The notes beneath the pieces were generated by a model, which made no database searches, was not told the origin of the DNA, and saw nothing but the letters and a program-made list of their open reading frames with translations. The position numbers and the translations under genes were made by a program. A stretch of DNA of 64,000 nucleotides from Cryobacterium flavum (lineage in GTDB: Bacteria > Actinomycetota > Actinomycetes > Actinomycetales > Microbacteriaceae), in the NCBI RefSeq assembly GCF_900103805.1, contig NZ_FNIB01000001.1, positions 124,001-188,000 of the forward strand. The letters are read 5' to 3'. This document shows, piece after piece, positions 37,130 through 46,251 of this stretch (position 1 is its first letter; every line of letters begins with the position of its first letter).

Positions 37130-37202
37130 GTATTTGAGTCAAATCACCGTACAGTTAGTACATTCATCACCACAGCATTACCGGCACGCGAAAGGTCACC
37201 TT

Positions 37203-37706
37203 ATGGACATCGATTCCTTGGATTCCCGCCTCGTCACCCTGTTCTGCGAGCGCCCCAAGCTCTCGGTGCTCGAGGCCTCGCGCCGGCTCAAGGTGGCCAG
37301 GGCAACGGTGCAAGCCCGACTCGACCGGCTGATGAGCCGCGGGGTGATCAAGTCGTGGGCTCCGGCGCTCAACCCGAGCGAGTTCGGGTTTCCGGTCACC
37401 GCCTACTGCTCGCTCACCGTGCGGCAGGATGCCGGCCACGCCGTCGTCGTCGCGGCCCTCGCCAAGATTCCGGAGATTCTCGAACTGCACACGGTCTCCG
37501 GCGACAGCGACATGCTCGCTCGGGTCGTCGCCCGGTCGAACGCCGACGTGCAACGGGTGCTCGACCTGATCGTCGCGACGCAGACGGTCGTGCGCTCCTC
37601 GAGCGTGATCGTGCTCCAGACCCACATCGAGGCGCAGGCTCTCGCCCTGTTGCAAGCCACGGCCGCTCCCACCAGCGCCCCCGGACCGGCCGATTTTCGT
37701 GGCTAA
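37203..37706 (+). CDS. Lrp/AsnC-family transcriptional regulator
   Basis: 167 aa. Helix-turn-helix LSVLEASRRLKVARATVQAR (about 20-39) starts right at the N-terminus, followed by a ligand-binding RAM domain containing VTAYCSLTVRQDAGH and LHTVSGDSDMLARVVARS. This matches regulators of the BkdR type that sense branched-chain amino acids. Divergent from the 2-oxoacid dehydrogenase operon, so it probably controls it. The stop codon sits within the left arm of the long inverted repeat that follows. Confidence 0.87.
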   Translation: MDIDSLDSRLVTLFCERPKLSVLEASRRLKVARATVQARLDRLMSRGVIKSWAPALNPSEFGFPVTAYCSLTVRQDAGHAVVVAALAKIPEILELHTVSGDSDMLARVVARSNADVQRVLDLIVATQTVVRSSSVIVLQTHIEAQALALLQATAAPTSAPGPADFRG

Positions 37707-37794
37707 TTCAGGAAATTTGGCGACCTCCGGCTCGCGGCGCCCAGACGAGTGCGGCGAAACCATCCCGCCCAGGAGGATCTCCTGAATTAGCCAC
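37699..37794. repeat. 96-nt element bounded by 15-bp perfect inverted repeats
   Basis: GTGGCTAATTCAGGA (37699-37713) recurs as its exact complement at 37780-37794. The left arm contains the last codons and stop of the Lrp-type gene. The interior is GC-rich with an inner AGGA..TCCT. It resembles the inverted-repeat element at 15553 in architecture and in a GGAGAT core. May act as terminator or be a small mobile element. Confidence 0.55.
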
Positions 37795-37890
37795 CGCGCA
37801 GCCCCGTGAGACACCAGGTTGAGCGCGGGCGGGCAGCCTCCCGTGAGATAATAAAGGTTGGTCCCTTTTTCTTACGGAGCTCCCACACCT

Positions 37891-40800
37891 ATGGCCCATT
37901 CCCTCAGCACGCACGAGATCGCCCGCATCGTCGGCAGCCAGTCGTTCTCGCGCGGTGAACGATACGCCCGCAACGGACACGTCACCGAACAGTCCTGGGC
38001 CGCGTCGGGAACACACCTCACCGGTCGCGTCAGCGGCACCAGCCCGCAGCCATACACCGTGCTCGTGTCTTTCACGCTGAATGCCGCCGGCCAGGCCGTT
38101 CGAGCCAGCGGTACCTGCACCTGCCCGATGGGGAGCAACTGCAAGCACGTCGCCGCTCTGCTTCTGGCCAGCCGCAGCACGCCCGCCGAGCTGAACGCCG
38201 AGCGCACCGCCTCCAACGTGCGGGCCATCGGCGACCGCCGCACCCCCGTCTTCGAATCGACCTTCGTGCCGGCCGCCTACCAGCCACCCGCCCCGGCCCC
38301 CGTTGTTCCCATTCGCCCGCCGGTCCCCGCCTGGCGCGCCGCCCTGGCTCCTTTGGCCAAGCCGACCGGCGAGGCCTCCATCAGCACGGCCCTCGCGCTG
38401 CAATTCGACCTGCTCGACCCCGCTTACAGTCCCAACCGGCGCCCTGGACCCCGTCGCCTCGGCGCCCGCCCCATGGTCATGGGCAAGAAGGGCAAGTGGA
38501 TTCGGGGCAACCTCACCTGGGACAACCTGTCTTGGACCCCGGGTACCTACAACCGCGGTCACCGCAAGATTCTTAACGCCCTCTACGCCCTCTCGGCCAC
38601 CGGTCAGCGCTATTACAGCTACACCGACCACTGGCTCTACCTCGACAACTTCGAGAACAAGGCCCTCTGGGACCTTCTGCACGAAGCCCGGTTGAGCGGT
38701 CTGCCCATGGTCTGCGCGACGGATGCCCAGAATCCCGTTCTGCTCTCCCCGACGCCGGCGGCGCTCGAGATCGACATTCGCCGCGACGACGAGGGGCTGC
38801 TGTTGACCCCACTGCTCGTACTGAACGAGCAACTGCATCGCGGTGCCGAATTCGGATTTATCGGGGACCCTGCGCACGGTGCGTACACCTTCATGAGCCC
38901 GGCCGACCCGCTCGCGACCGGCAAGCAGCTCACGCTCGCCCCGTTGAATGCGCAGGTCAGCTCCGAGATTCGGGCCCTCGCGGTCACCGGCGGCTTCGAC
39001 ATCCCGGCCGACGATGAGGCCGCGTTCCTCACCGACTACTACCCATTTCTCCAGCAAAAACTGAGCCTGACCAGCCACGACGCCTCATTTGAGCTGCCCA
39101 AGACAGCCCGTCCGCAGCTCGCACTCACCATCACCCACCAAACGGATGCCCGCATCACCCTCGCCTGGGAGTGGCAGTACGTCGCGCCCACCGACACAGC
39201 CAAGCCCGCCGCGGCAACCACTGCTGCGACCGGCGGCTTGGGCGGAGCTACTGCGACCGGCCCGGCGGAGGCATCCTCTTTTGTTGCCGCTGCCGACCAC
39301 GCCGACACCACGACTGCCGCGGTCGCCATTGAAGCCGTGCTGTACCGCCACCCCCTGCGCCCCACGCCGGGCGACACCCGCTTTCGCGATGCGACCCGCG
39401 AGAGCGACATCCTGCATGAGGTCGAACGCACGATTGCGTCGTTCGTCGCCCTCTGGCAGCCCGCCACCCCGATCAGCCAGGCGCGATTGCTCGAGCACTC
39501 CGAGCTGCGCGGTGCCGTCATGATCAGCTTTCTCGGTGAGACCGTGCCGAAGCTCGAAGCGGCCGGCATCGTCGTGCAGGTCTCGGCCGACGCCCCGAGC
39601 TACCGCGAAGCCGACGAAGCGCCCGTGATCAGCCTCGCCACCTCCGAAAGTACCGATACCCGTGACTGGTTCGACCTCGCCGTCACCGTGACGATCGAGG
39701 GCGAAGACATTCCCTTCGACGACCTCTTTCGCGCGCTGGCCACCGACCAGGACCTGATGATCCTCGACAGCGGCACCTATTTCAGCCTCGACCGGCCCGA
39801 GCTGCAGCAGCTCCGACGCCTGATTGAAGAGGCGCGCGGTCTGCAAGAGAGCAACGCCGGTACGCTCGGCCTCAGCCGTTTTCAGGCCGACCTCTGGGAC
39901 GAACTACAGCTGCTCGGTGTCGTCGCCGAACAGGCCGCCACCTGGCGCAGCGCTGTCGAGGGATTGTCTGAGGCCGCACCGATCGCCGAACGTCCGCTTC
40001 CGCCGGCCGTGCACGCCACCCTGCGCGCCTACCAGCAGACCGGGTTCGACTGGCTCAGTTTTCTCTACGACCACCAGCTCGGCGGCGTGCTCGCCGACGA
40101 CATGGGGCTCGGAAAGACCTTGCAGGCCATCGCCCTCATCGCCCACGCTCGCGACACGCAGCGCGCCTCGGAAGGCACCGCCCGCAAGCCGTTCCTCGTC
40201 GTCGCCCCGACAAGCGTCGTGTCGAACTGGGCCGCCGAGTGCGCCAGATTCGCGCCCGACCTCGCCACGGTCGCCATCACGCAGACCGCTGGTAAGCGCG
40301 GCTCCAGCCTGCAAGACGAAATGGGCCAAGCGGATGTCGTGATCACCTCCTACACGCTCTTTCGCCTCGATTTCGAGGAGTACAACGCCCAAGACTGGGC
40401 CGGCCTGCTGCTCGACGAAGCCCAGTTCGTGAAGAACCACCAGAGCAAGGCGCACGTCTGCGCGCGCCGCCTGCGCACCCCGTTCAAGCTGGCCATCACC
40501 GGCACCCCGATGGAAAACAACCTGATGGAACTGTGGTCGCTGCTTTCCATCACCGCGCCCGGCCTGTTCCCGAGCCCCAGCCGCTTCGCCGACTACTACC
40601 GCAAACCCATTGAAACGGATGCCGACGCCGACCGGCTTGCGCAGCTGCGCCGCCGCATCCGCCCATTCATGCTGCGGCGCACCAAGGCCGAGGTAGCCAG
40701 CGATCTGCCCGAGAAGCAGGAACAGGTGCTCGAACTCGACCTGCACCCGCGGCACCGCAAGGTCTACGACATGCACCTCGCCCGCGAGCGCCAAAAGGTA

Positions 40801-41421
40801 CTCGGCCTGATCGAGGACATGAACGCGAACCGGTTCGAGATCTTTCGCTCGCTCACCATGCTGCGCCAGCTCAGCCTCGACGCAAGCCTGTACGACGCGA
40901 AGTATGACGCGATCCCGTCGACCAAACTCGATGCCCTTCTCGAACTGCTGGAGGATACCGTCGCTGAGGGCCACCGCACGCTCATCTTCAGCCAGTTCAC
41001 CCAATACCTCGGCAAGGCGCGCGACCGACTCGACGCCGCTGGCATCAGCTACTCCTATCTCGACGGCAAGACCCGCAACCGGGCCAAGGCCATCAGCGAC
41101 TTCAAAGAGGGCACCAGCTCGGTCTTCCTGATCAGCCTCAAGGCCGGCGGATTCGGCCTCAACCTCACCGAGGCCGACTACGTTATTCTGCTCGACCCGT
41201 GGTGGAACCCGGCGACCGAGGCCCAGGCCGTCGACCGAGTGCACCGCATCGGCCAGACCAAGAACGTCATGGTCTACCGCCTCGTCTCCAAAGACACCAT
41301 CGAGGAGAAGGTCATGGCCCTCAAAGCCACCAAGGCCCGCCTGTTCGAGAGTGTCATGACCGACGGCGCCCCAGCCGGCACCGCCCTGACGGCCGCCGAC
41401 ATCCGCGAGCTCCTGGCCTGA
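37891..41421 (+). CDS. SWIM zinc finger SNF2-family helicase
   Basis: About 1176 aa. An N-terminal SWIM zinc finger (CTCPMGSNCKH, about 80-90) is followed by a long linker region and a C-terminal SNF2 ATPase: motif I DDMGLGKTLQAIALIAHA, LVVAPTSVVSNWAAEC, motif II LLLDEAQFVKN, motif III TGTPMENN, and the helicase-C motifs SQFTQYLGKARDRL, LISLKAGGFGLNL and HRIGQTKNVMVYRL. A DNA-translocating ATPase; the cellular task of bacterial SWIM-SNF2 proteins is not settled. The start at 37891 is chosen over an upstream TTG because the Shine-Dalgarno GGAG lies 11 bases before it. A 36-bp palindrome follows the gene. Confidence 0.9.
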   Translation: MAHSLSTHEIARIVGSQSFSRGERYARNGHVTEQSWAASGTHLTGRVSGTSPQPYTVLVSFTLNAAGQAVRASGTCTCPMGSNCKHVAALLLASRSTPAELNAERTASNVRAIGDRRTPVFESTFVPAAYQPPAPAPVVPIRPPVPAWRAALAPLAKPTGEASISTALALQFDLLDPAYSPNRRPGPRRLGARPMVMGKKGKWIRGNLTWDNLSWTPGTYNRGHRKILNALYALSATGQRYYSYTDHWLYLDNFENKALWDLLHEARLSGLPMVCATDAQNPVLLSPTPAALEIDIRRDDEGLLLTPLLVLNEQLHRGAEFGFIGDPAHGAYTFMSPADPLATGKQLTLAPLNAQVSSEIRALAVTGGFDIPADDEAAFLTDYYPFLQQKLSLTSHDASFELPKTARPQLALTITHQTDARITLAWEWQYVAPTDTAKPAAATTAATGGLGGATATGPAEASSFVAAADHADTTTAAVAIEAVLYRHPLRPTPGDTRFRDATRESDILHEVERTIASFVALWQPATPISQARLLEHSELRGAVMISFLGETVPKLEAAGIVVQVSADAPSYREADEAPVISLATSESTDTRDWFDLAVTVTIEGEDIPFDDLFRALATDQDLMILDSGTYFSLDRPELQQLRRLIEEARGLQESNAGTLGLSRFQADLWDELQLLGVVAEQAATWRSAVEGLSEAAPIAERPLPPAVHATLRAYQQTGFDWLSFLYDHQLGGVLADDMGLGKTLQAIALIAHARDTQRASEGTARKPFLVVAPTSVVSNWAAECARFAPDLATVAITQTAGKRGSSLQDEMGQADVVITSYTLFRLDFEEYNAQDWAGLLLDEAQFVKNHQSKAHVCARRLRTPFKLAITGTPMENNLMELWSLLSITAPGLFPSPSRFADYYRKPIETDADADRLAQLRRRIRPFMLRRTKAEVASDLPEKQEQVLELDLHPRHRKVYDMHLARERQKVLGLIEDMNANRFEIFRSLTMLRQLSLDASLYDAKYDAIPSTKLDALLELLEDTVAEGHRTLIFSQFTQYLGKARDRLDAAGISYSYLDGKTRNRAKAISDFKEGTSSVFLISLKAGGFGLNLTEADYVILLDPWWNPATEAQAVDRVHRIGQTKNVMVYRLVSKDTIEEKVMALKATKARLFESVMTDGAPAGTALTAADIRELLA

Positions 41422-41472
41422 CTCGCCCTGCCCGCCTTCCCGGCGCACCTATATGGACGGGGCCCGGGCCTG

Positions 41473-41508
41473 GGCCCTGGGCCCAGTTTATAAACTGGGC
41501 CCAGGGCC
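41473..41508. terminator. 36-bp perfect palindrome (terminator or cruciform)
   Basis: Eighteen-base arms meet without any loop at the centre TTTATAAA; the arm reads GGCCCTGGGCCCAGTTTA. It lies 50 bases past the SNF2 gene and 135 bases before the next. In RNA it would form a very stable GC hairpin with an AU-rich top. No T-run follows. Confidence 0.6.
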
Positions 41509-41643
41509 GCAAGGTGGGCCGGCAACCGCCGAACGCCCCGCTGGCGTATACAGGCTGAGCAGCCAGAGCTGACACCCAGCGTTCACCCAGCACCCCTAGA
41601 CTGCACGCGACGGCCCCACCTCGCACCCTGCAGAAACGGTCCT

Positions 41644-42960
41644 ATGTCCAACATCTTCGATCGGATCGACGCCCGACTCGCGACGACGCTCACCCCGAGC
41701 CGCCGCCTGATGCTGCAGCGGCCGCGCACCCTCGTGCTCGGTTTTCTCGGTCTCCACACGGTGTTCCTGTTCGCGCTGCTGCCGACCATCCTCACCGGCG
41801 GGGTTCTGGGAGACCTGCCGCTGTACCGTACCTGGGCTGAACTCGGCCTGGAGCACGGCGTGTGGCAGGGTATCGACACCGAGTGGGTGTACCCGATCGG
41901 CGCCATGCTGCCGATCGCCTTGGCGGGCATCGCCGGCCCCCTGCTCTACCAACTGCTCTGGTTTCTGATGACGGCCGCGTTGAACGCCATCGCGGTCGGG
42001 GCGCTCACCGACTGGGGTCGGCGCCGTAGCGGCTTCAAATCGGCCTGGTACTGGCTGTTCGCGTCGTTTCTGCTGAGTCCGGTGGGATTGCTGCGGCTGG
42101 AAGGAATCACGGCGCCACTGGTCATCGTCTCTCTCCTGCTGCTCGCGAAACGGCCGGTTGTCGCCGCAGCCGTGCTGACCCTCGCCACCTGGATCAAGGT
42201 CTGGCCGGCCGCCGTCGTGCTCGCGGTGGTCACCGTCTCGCCCCGCCGTCGCACGGTGGTGCTCACCGGCGCGGCCGTGTCGGCGGGGGTGGCGACATCC
42301 GTTTGGCTTCTGGGTGGCTGGCAATTTCTCACCGGATTCGTCACTGAACAGTCCGACCGTGCCCTGCAACTGGAAGCGCCCATCACGACTCCGTGGGTGT
42401 GGCTGGCCACACTTGGCCACCACGGCACGGTCATCTACGAGAATTTCGCCATCGCCACCCGCGAGGTGAGTGGTCCAGGCACCACCCTCGTCGCCTCACT
42501 GATGACGCCGGTCATGTTCGGTACCATCGCGGCGATCTTCGTACTGATGCTCATTGCTCAGCACCGCCGAGCGGATGCCGCCCAGCTGTTGCTGGTCGGC
42601 GCCCTTGCCCTGGTCAGCGCCTTCATCGTCTTCAACAAGGTGGGGTCACCGCAGTACATGCTGTGGCTGGTGCCGGTGGTTGCGGTGGGTGTGGGCACAA
42701 GCTGGGCCGAGTGGCGGGTGCCCGCCGTGCTGATGCTGGCTATCTCGGGACTGACAACACTGATCTTCCCGATCTTCTACCTGCCGCTCATCGACGGCGA
42801 CCTGTTCTCACTGCTGCTGCTCACCGCGCGCAACGCTCTACTGGTCGTCCTGTTCGGCTGGTCGGTCAAGCATCTGGCGCGACTGGCCTGGGCTGCGCCG
42901 GGTCGAGAGATCTTGACCCGTCGCACACTCCCAGTCGGCCAAGGCAGAATAGACGGGTGA
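41644..42960 (+). CDS. GT87-like membrane mannosyltransferase
   Basis: 438 aa with about ten helices and a GT-C type glycosyltransferase layout of the DUF2029/GT87 family (polyprenyl-phosphate-mannose-dependent alpha-mannosyltransferases of lipoarabinomannan or lipoglycan synthesis in actinobacteria). An acidic residue after the first helix, in the extracytoplasmic loop LPLYRTWAELGLEHG, would be the catalytic one, and GSPQYMLWLVPVV is a conserved helical hairpin. Its stop overlaps the start of the phosphatase gene (GTGA). Confidence 0.72.
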   Translation: MSNIFDRIDARLATTLTPSRRLMLQRPRTLVLGFLGLHTVFLFALLPTILTGGVLGDLPLYRTWAELGLEHGVWQGIDTEWVYPIGAMLPIALAGIAGPLLYQLLWFLMTAALNAIAVGALTDWGRRRSGFKSAWYWLFASFLLSPVGLLRLEGITAPLVIVSLLLLAKRPVVAAAVLTLATWIKVWPAAVVLAVVTVSPRRRTVVLTGAAVSAGVATSVWLLGGWQFLTGFVTEQSDRALQLEAPITTPWVWLATLGHHGTVIYENFAIATREVSGPGTTLVASLMTPVMFGTIAAIFVLMLIAQHRRADAAQLLLVGALALVSAFIVFNKVGSPQYMLWLVPVVAVGVGTSWAEWRVPAVLMLAISGLTTLIFPIFYLPLIDGDLFSLLLLTARNALLVVLFGWSVKHLARLAWAAPGREILTRRTLPVGQGRIDG

Positions 42961-43550
42961 CCACGACGACGACCTTCGCCCTCATCCGCCACGGCCAGAC
43001 CGATTGGAACGCCGCCGCGCGAATCCAGGGCGCCACCGACATTCCGCTCAACGACGTGGGGCGCGGCCAGGCAGCGGATGCCGTCGCCCCCCTGAAACGC
43101 TATGACTGGGACTTCATCGTCTCGTCGCCGTTGTCACGTGCGGCCGAAACCGCCGACCTCATCGGCGAACAACTCGGACTCGACGAGGCCCGGCGCATTC
43201 CGGGTCTGATCGAGCGCAACTACGGGCCAGCCGAGGGGCTCAGCGCCGGCTCTGAACTCGACGCGCTGCGTTTCCCCGGCGGATTCCACGGCGCCGAGAC
43301 CGAGGAAGCTGTCGCTGCTCGGGGTATCGACGCCCTGCGCGAGCTGGCCAGCGAGCACCCTGGAGCCCGCATCATCGTCGTCGCGCACGGCACGCTCATT
43401 CGTTTGAGCCTCGCGCAGGCTCTCGATGCGCGCATCGAGAGCATCAGCAACGCCTCGCTCAACCTCGTGCACCATCACCACGCGCACGGCGACGACACTA
43501 TCGTCTGGCAGCTCGACGTGTTGAACGGTGAGCCGCTCGTGCACGCCTGA
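42957..43550 (+). CDS. Histidine phosphatase superfamily protein
   Basis: 197 aa from a GTG that overlaps the preceding stop. Begins FALIRHGQTDWN, the RHG catalytic motif with phospho-His at about 10. Further residues are SSPLSRAAETADLI, the acid/base Glu in ERNYGPAEG and the second His in VVAHGTLIRL. Phosphoglycerate mutase-like; probably a phosphatase acting on a small sugar or nucleotide phosphate. The C-terminal HHHHAHGDD is unusual and could bind metal. Confidence 0.85.
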   Translation: MTTTTTFALIRHGQTDWNAAARIQGATDIPLNDVGRGQAADAVAPLKRYDWDFIVSSPLSRAAETADLIGEQLGLDEARRIPGLIERNYGPAEGLSAGSELDALRFPGGFHGAETEEAVAARGIDALRELASEHPGARIIVVAHGTLIRLSLAQALDARIESISNASLNLVHHHHAHGDDTIVWQLDVLNGEPLVHA

Positions 43551-43563
43551 CCTGGTCAATCCC

Positions 43564-44769
43564 CTAGCGGCCGGTCGACACCGTTACGGTGAACTTGGTG
43601 TTGCGGCCAACCTGGCGGGTCGAACCGACGATGCGGGTGAGCATCGGGCGGTAACCGAGGTGCGTGTTCCACACTGTCCACAGCTCGCCGCCGGGCGCGA
43701 GCACCCGGGCCGCGTCGTTGAACAGCTTCTCGGCGAGGCCGGCATGCACCGACGCTCCAATATGAAACGGCGGGTTGAGCAGAATCAGGTCGGCGGAGTC
43801 ATCGGCTTGGCCGGACAGGCCGTCGGCGCGCACCACGGTGACCCGATCGGCCAGCGCGTTGGCATCGACGGTTGCGCGAGCGGATGCGACGGCCACGGCC
43901 GACTGATCCGTCGCCAGCACTCGCAACAGCGGTCGCTGCGCGGCCAGTGCCGCGGCGAGCACACCGGTACCGCAGCCGAGGTCGATGGCACGTTCGGCGT
44001 CGGGCTTCATGCGGTCGAGCACCTCGAGCAGCGCCCGGGTGCCGATGTCGATGCTGGTTCCGGCAAAAACGCCGCCGTGGCCTCGTACGGTCAGGTCGAA
44101 GTCGTCGTGCTTCTCACTGTGCGGCCAGTCGGTCGTTGACGTGGCCAGGGGCGACGAAGCAATCAGCACGCGGGACTTCTGGCGGGCCGGGCGCACGTTG
44201 AGGGCGCCGAAGTGGCGGCGCAGCACCTCGTTCATGCTCACGGTCATGTGCTTGATGCGGCCGCCGGCGAAGACGATCACATCGGGCGCGGCGTACTTCG
44301 CGATGGCGCCGGCGATCTCGTCCAGCTCATCGAGGCTTTTTGGCAGCTGCAGCAGCACGACGTGGGCGTCCTTCAGCAGTTCTTCGCCGAGCGGAAGGGA
44401 GCGGTAGGCATCCGTCAGGTTGACGCCGGAGGCGTTGCTGTCGAGCGCGTATTCGCCCGAGAGCGCGTCCTGGTAGACGCGAATACCGCGCGCGTTGTGC
44501 AGCGCTGCGGCACCGAGGGTGAGGGCGCCGTAGCGGTCCTCGAGCACGACGACTCCGCCGGAACGGTATGCGGCGAGCGCGCCGGCAGCTTCATCGAGAA
44601 TGAGCCGGTCGCTGGCATCGACGGCGAAGAGGTTCTCGGCCTCGATGTCAGGCCTGCGGCGCAGTCGGTCGAAATCGAATTCGTTCACGTTGTCTACTGT
44701 GCCTTTCAACGGCGTAAACGTGTTGGCGTTCCGCGGCGCGGACTGGTCGTGCGTGCCCGATTCGGACAT
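43564..44769 (-). CDS. rRNA guanine-N2 methyltransferase (RsmC/RlmG-like)
   Basis: About 401 aa in two domains. The C-terminal SAM-methyltransferase has the glycine loop AIDLGCGTGVLAAALA (about 250) and the catalytic NPPF of guanine N2-methyltransferases (LILLNPPFHIG, about 320). The N-terminal non-catalytic domain resembles the pseudo-methyltransferase half of RlmG/RsmC, which recognises 23S or 16S rRNA. Which G is modified cannot be told. The start is placed at the ATG preceded by GGGGG; an upstream frame extends further. It stands alone after the dnaK operon. Confidence 0.82.
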   Translation of the reverse strand: MSESGTHDQSAPRNANTFTPLKGTVDNVNEFDFDRLRRRPDIEAENLFAVDASDRLILDEAAGALAAYRSGGVVVLEDRYGALTLGAAALHNARGIRVYQDALSGEYALDSNASGVNLTDAYRSLPLGEELLKDAHVVLLQLPKSLDELDEIAGAIAKYAAPDVIVFAGGRIKHMTVSMNEVLRRHFGALNVRPARQKSRVLIASSPLATSTTDWPHSEKHDDFDLTVRGHGGVFAGTSIDIGTRALLEVLDRMKPDAERAIDLGCGTGVLAAALAAQRPLLRVLATDQSAVAVASARATVDANALADRVTVVRADGLSGQADDSADLILLNPPFHIGASVHAGLAEKLFNDAARVLAPGGELWTVWNTHLGYRPMLTRIVGSTRQVGRNTKFTVTVSTGR

Positions 44770-44833
44770 GGTTCCCCCTAAAAGTGGTGCTGGTGCAACC
44801 AGTTCGTGCTGTGAAACAAAAACGTGGAGCTGA

Positions 44834-45247
44834 CTATGGTCTGGGCTGCCGCCAGATGACAATCTGGTTGCTGCGCCTGGTGCGAGTGCCCGCCTTCATT
44901 GAAATGACGTCGCCGGCCGAGCCAGCCGCGAAAACGCGGCGGCCCGGACGGTTCAGTAGTTCATCGGCGAGCGTCGATTCCAACTCGCGCACACGGTTTT
45001 CGAGACCGCGCACGTGATCCTCGAGTTCGAGGATACGACGGATGCCTTCCAAACTCACGCCCTCCGAGCCCAGTTCCGCAATTTCACGGAGCTTTGCCAC
45101 GTCGAGCATCGAGTACCGTCGGCTCTTGCCGGGGGTGCGTTCCGGGCTGACGAGGCCCAGGCGATCGTATTGGCGCAGGGTTTGCGGGTGCATTCCCGCA
45201 AGCTCAGCGGCCGTGGAAATCACGAAAACCCGGGTGGTCTCGTCCAT
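44834..45247 (-). CDS. hspR: Heat shock repressor HspR
   Basis: 137 aa MerR-family regulator: FVISTAAELAGMHPQTLRQY at the N-terminus (helix-turn-helix), RLGLVSPERTPGKSRRYS wing, then a coiled helix LELEDHVRGLENRVRELESTL and a basic tail. HspR binds HAIR operators together with DnaK and represses the chaperone genes. Last gene of dnaK-grpE-dnaJ-hspR, starting two bases after dnaJ. HAIR sequences occur upstream of dnaK and clpB in this window. Confidence 0.92.
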   Translation of the reverse strand: MDETTRVFVISTAAELAGMHPQTLRQYDRLGLVSPERTPGKSRRYSMLDVAKLREIAELGSEGVSLEGIRRILELEDHVRGLENRVRELESTLADELLNRPGRRVFAAGSAGDVISMKAGTRTRRSNQIVIWRQPRP

Positions 45248-45249
45248 GA

Positions 45250-46251
45250 TCAGCCCTTCGCCCGCGCGATCAATTCATCGCGCGGGTTTTCCTTGGGCAG
45301 CGCTTCGGCGAACGCGGCAAGTTTCTCTTCCGCATCCTTCGAGAGGTGCGAGGGAACCGCGACCTGCACAACAGCAAGCAAGTCGCCCGTGCCCTTGGCA
45401 GTGGTGACGCCGCGGCCCTTGACCCGCAGCACGCGGCCACCGGGAGTGCCAGGGGCAACGCGCAGCTTGACCGGGCTGCCACCGAGCGTTGGCACCTCGA
45501 TCGTCGCGCCGAGGCTGGCCTCGACGAAAGTCACCGGCACGGTCACGCGCAAGTTGAGGCCATCACGTTCGAACACCGGATGCTTGCGCACGGTGATCGT
45601 GAGCACGATATCGCCGGTCTCGCCGCCATCGGGGCTGGGCTGGCCCTTGCCGCGCAGGCGAATCTTCTGCCCGTCGGCGACACCGGCCGGAACCTTAACC
45701 TTGATCGGTCGACCATCCTGCGTTTGCAGGCTGATCTGGTCGCCCTGCGTCGCCGTGATGAAGTCGATGGTCGTCGAAGCGATCACGTCTCGACCGCGGG
45801 TGGGCGCGCCCGACCCGCGGTAGCCGCCGGTGGGGTTGCCGAAGCCGCCCCCACCGCCACCACCGCGCCCGAACATACCCCCGAGGATATCGTCGAAGCC
45901 GCCCTGCTCGAAGGTGTAGCTCTGCTGACGGCTTCCGCCGCCGAACATGCCGCCGAAGGCGTCCTCGAACCCGCCGCTCTGGGCCCGGCCGCCGGGCGCG
46001 GCGAACCGCGCCCCGCTGCCCATGGCCCGAACGGCGTCATATTCCTTGCGCTGGGCTGGGTCATTCAATACCGAGTGCGCCTCGCTGAGCTCCTTGAACT
46101 TCGCCTCAGCGGTGGGGTTCCCCGGGTTGGAATCCGGGTGGTACTTGCGAGCCAGCTTGCGGTACGCCTTCTTCAACTCGGCCGGCGTGACATCTTTCGA
46201 TACCCCGAGAACCTTGTAGAAGTCTTTGTCGAACCAGTCCTGGCTAGCCAT
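45250..46251 (-). CDS. dnaJ: DnaJ-type chaperone without zinc finger
   Basis: 333 aa. J domain with the HPD catalytic tripeptide (YHPDSNPG, about 40-47), a glycine/phenylalanine-rich stretch (about 80-150, including a run of seven Gly), then two C-terminal substrate-binding domains with IDFITATQGDQISLQT and VRVLRVKGRG. The four CxxCxGxG zinc repeats of full-length DnaJ are absent, making this a class II (CbpA-like) co-chaperone in the canonical dnaK operon. Its start at 46251 overlaps the grpE stop by eight bases; the upstream open frame is antisense noise over grpE. Confidence 0.9.
   Translation of the reverse strand: MASQDWFDKDFYKVLGVSKDVTPAELKKAYRKLARKYHPDSNPGNPTAEAKFKELSEAHSVLNDPAQRKEYDAVRAMGSGARFAAPGGRAQSGGFEDAFGGMFGGGSRQQSYTFEQGGFDDILGGMFGRGGGGGGGFGNPTGGYRGSGAPTRGRDVIASTTIDFITATQGDQISLQTQDGRPIKVKVPAGVADGQKIRLRGKGQPSPDGGETGDIVLTITVRKHPVFERDGLNLRVTVPVTFVEASLGATIEVPTLGGSPVKLRVAPGTPGGRVLRVKGRGVTTAKGTGDLLAVVQVAVPSHLSKDAEEKLAAFAEALPKENPRDELIARAKG

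Noticed and set aside
39904..41448. Minus-strand frame of over 500 codons over the SNF2 gene
   Set aside because: Shadow of the conserved helicase motifs on the other strand.
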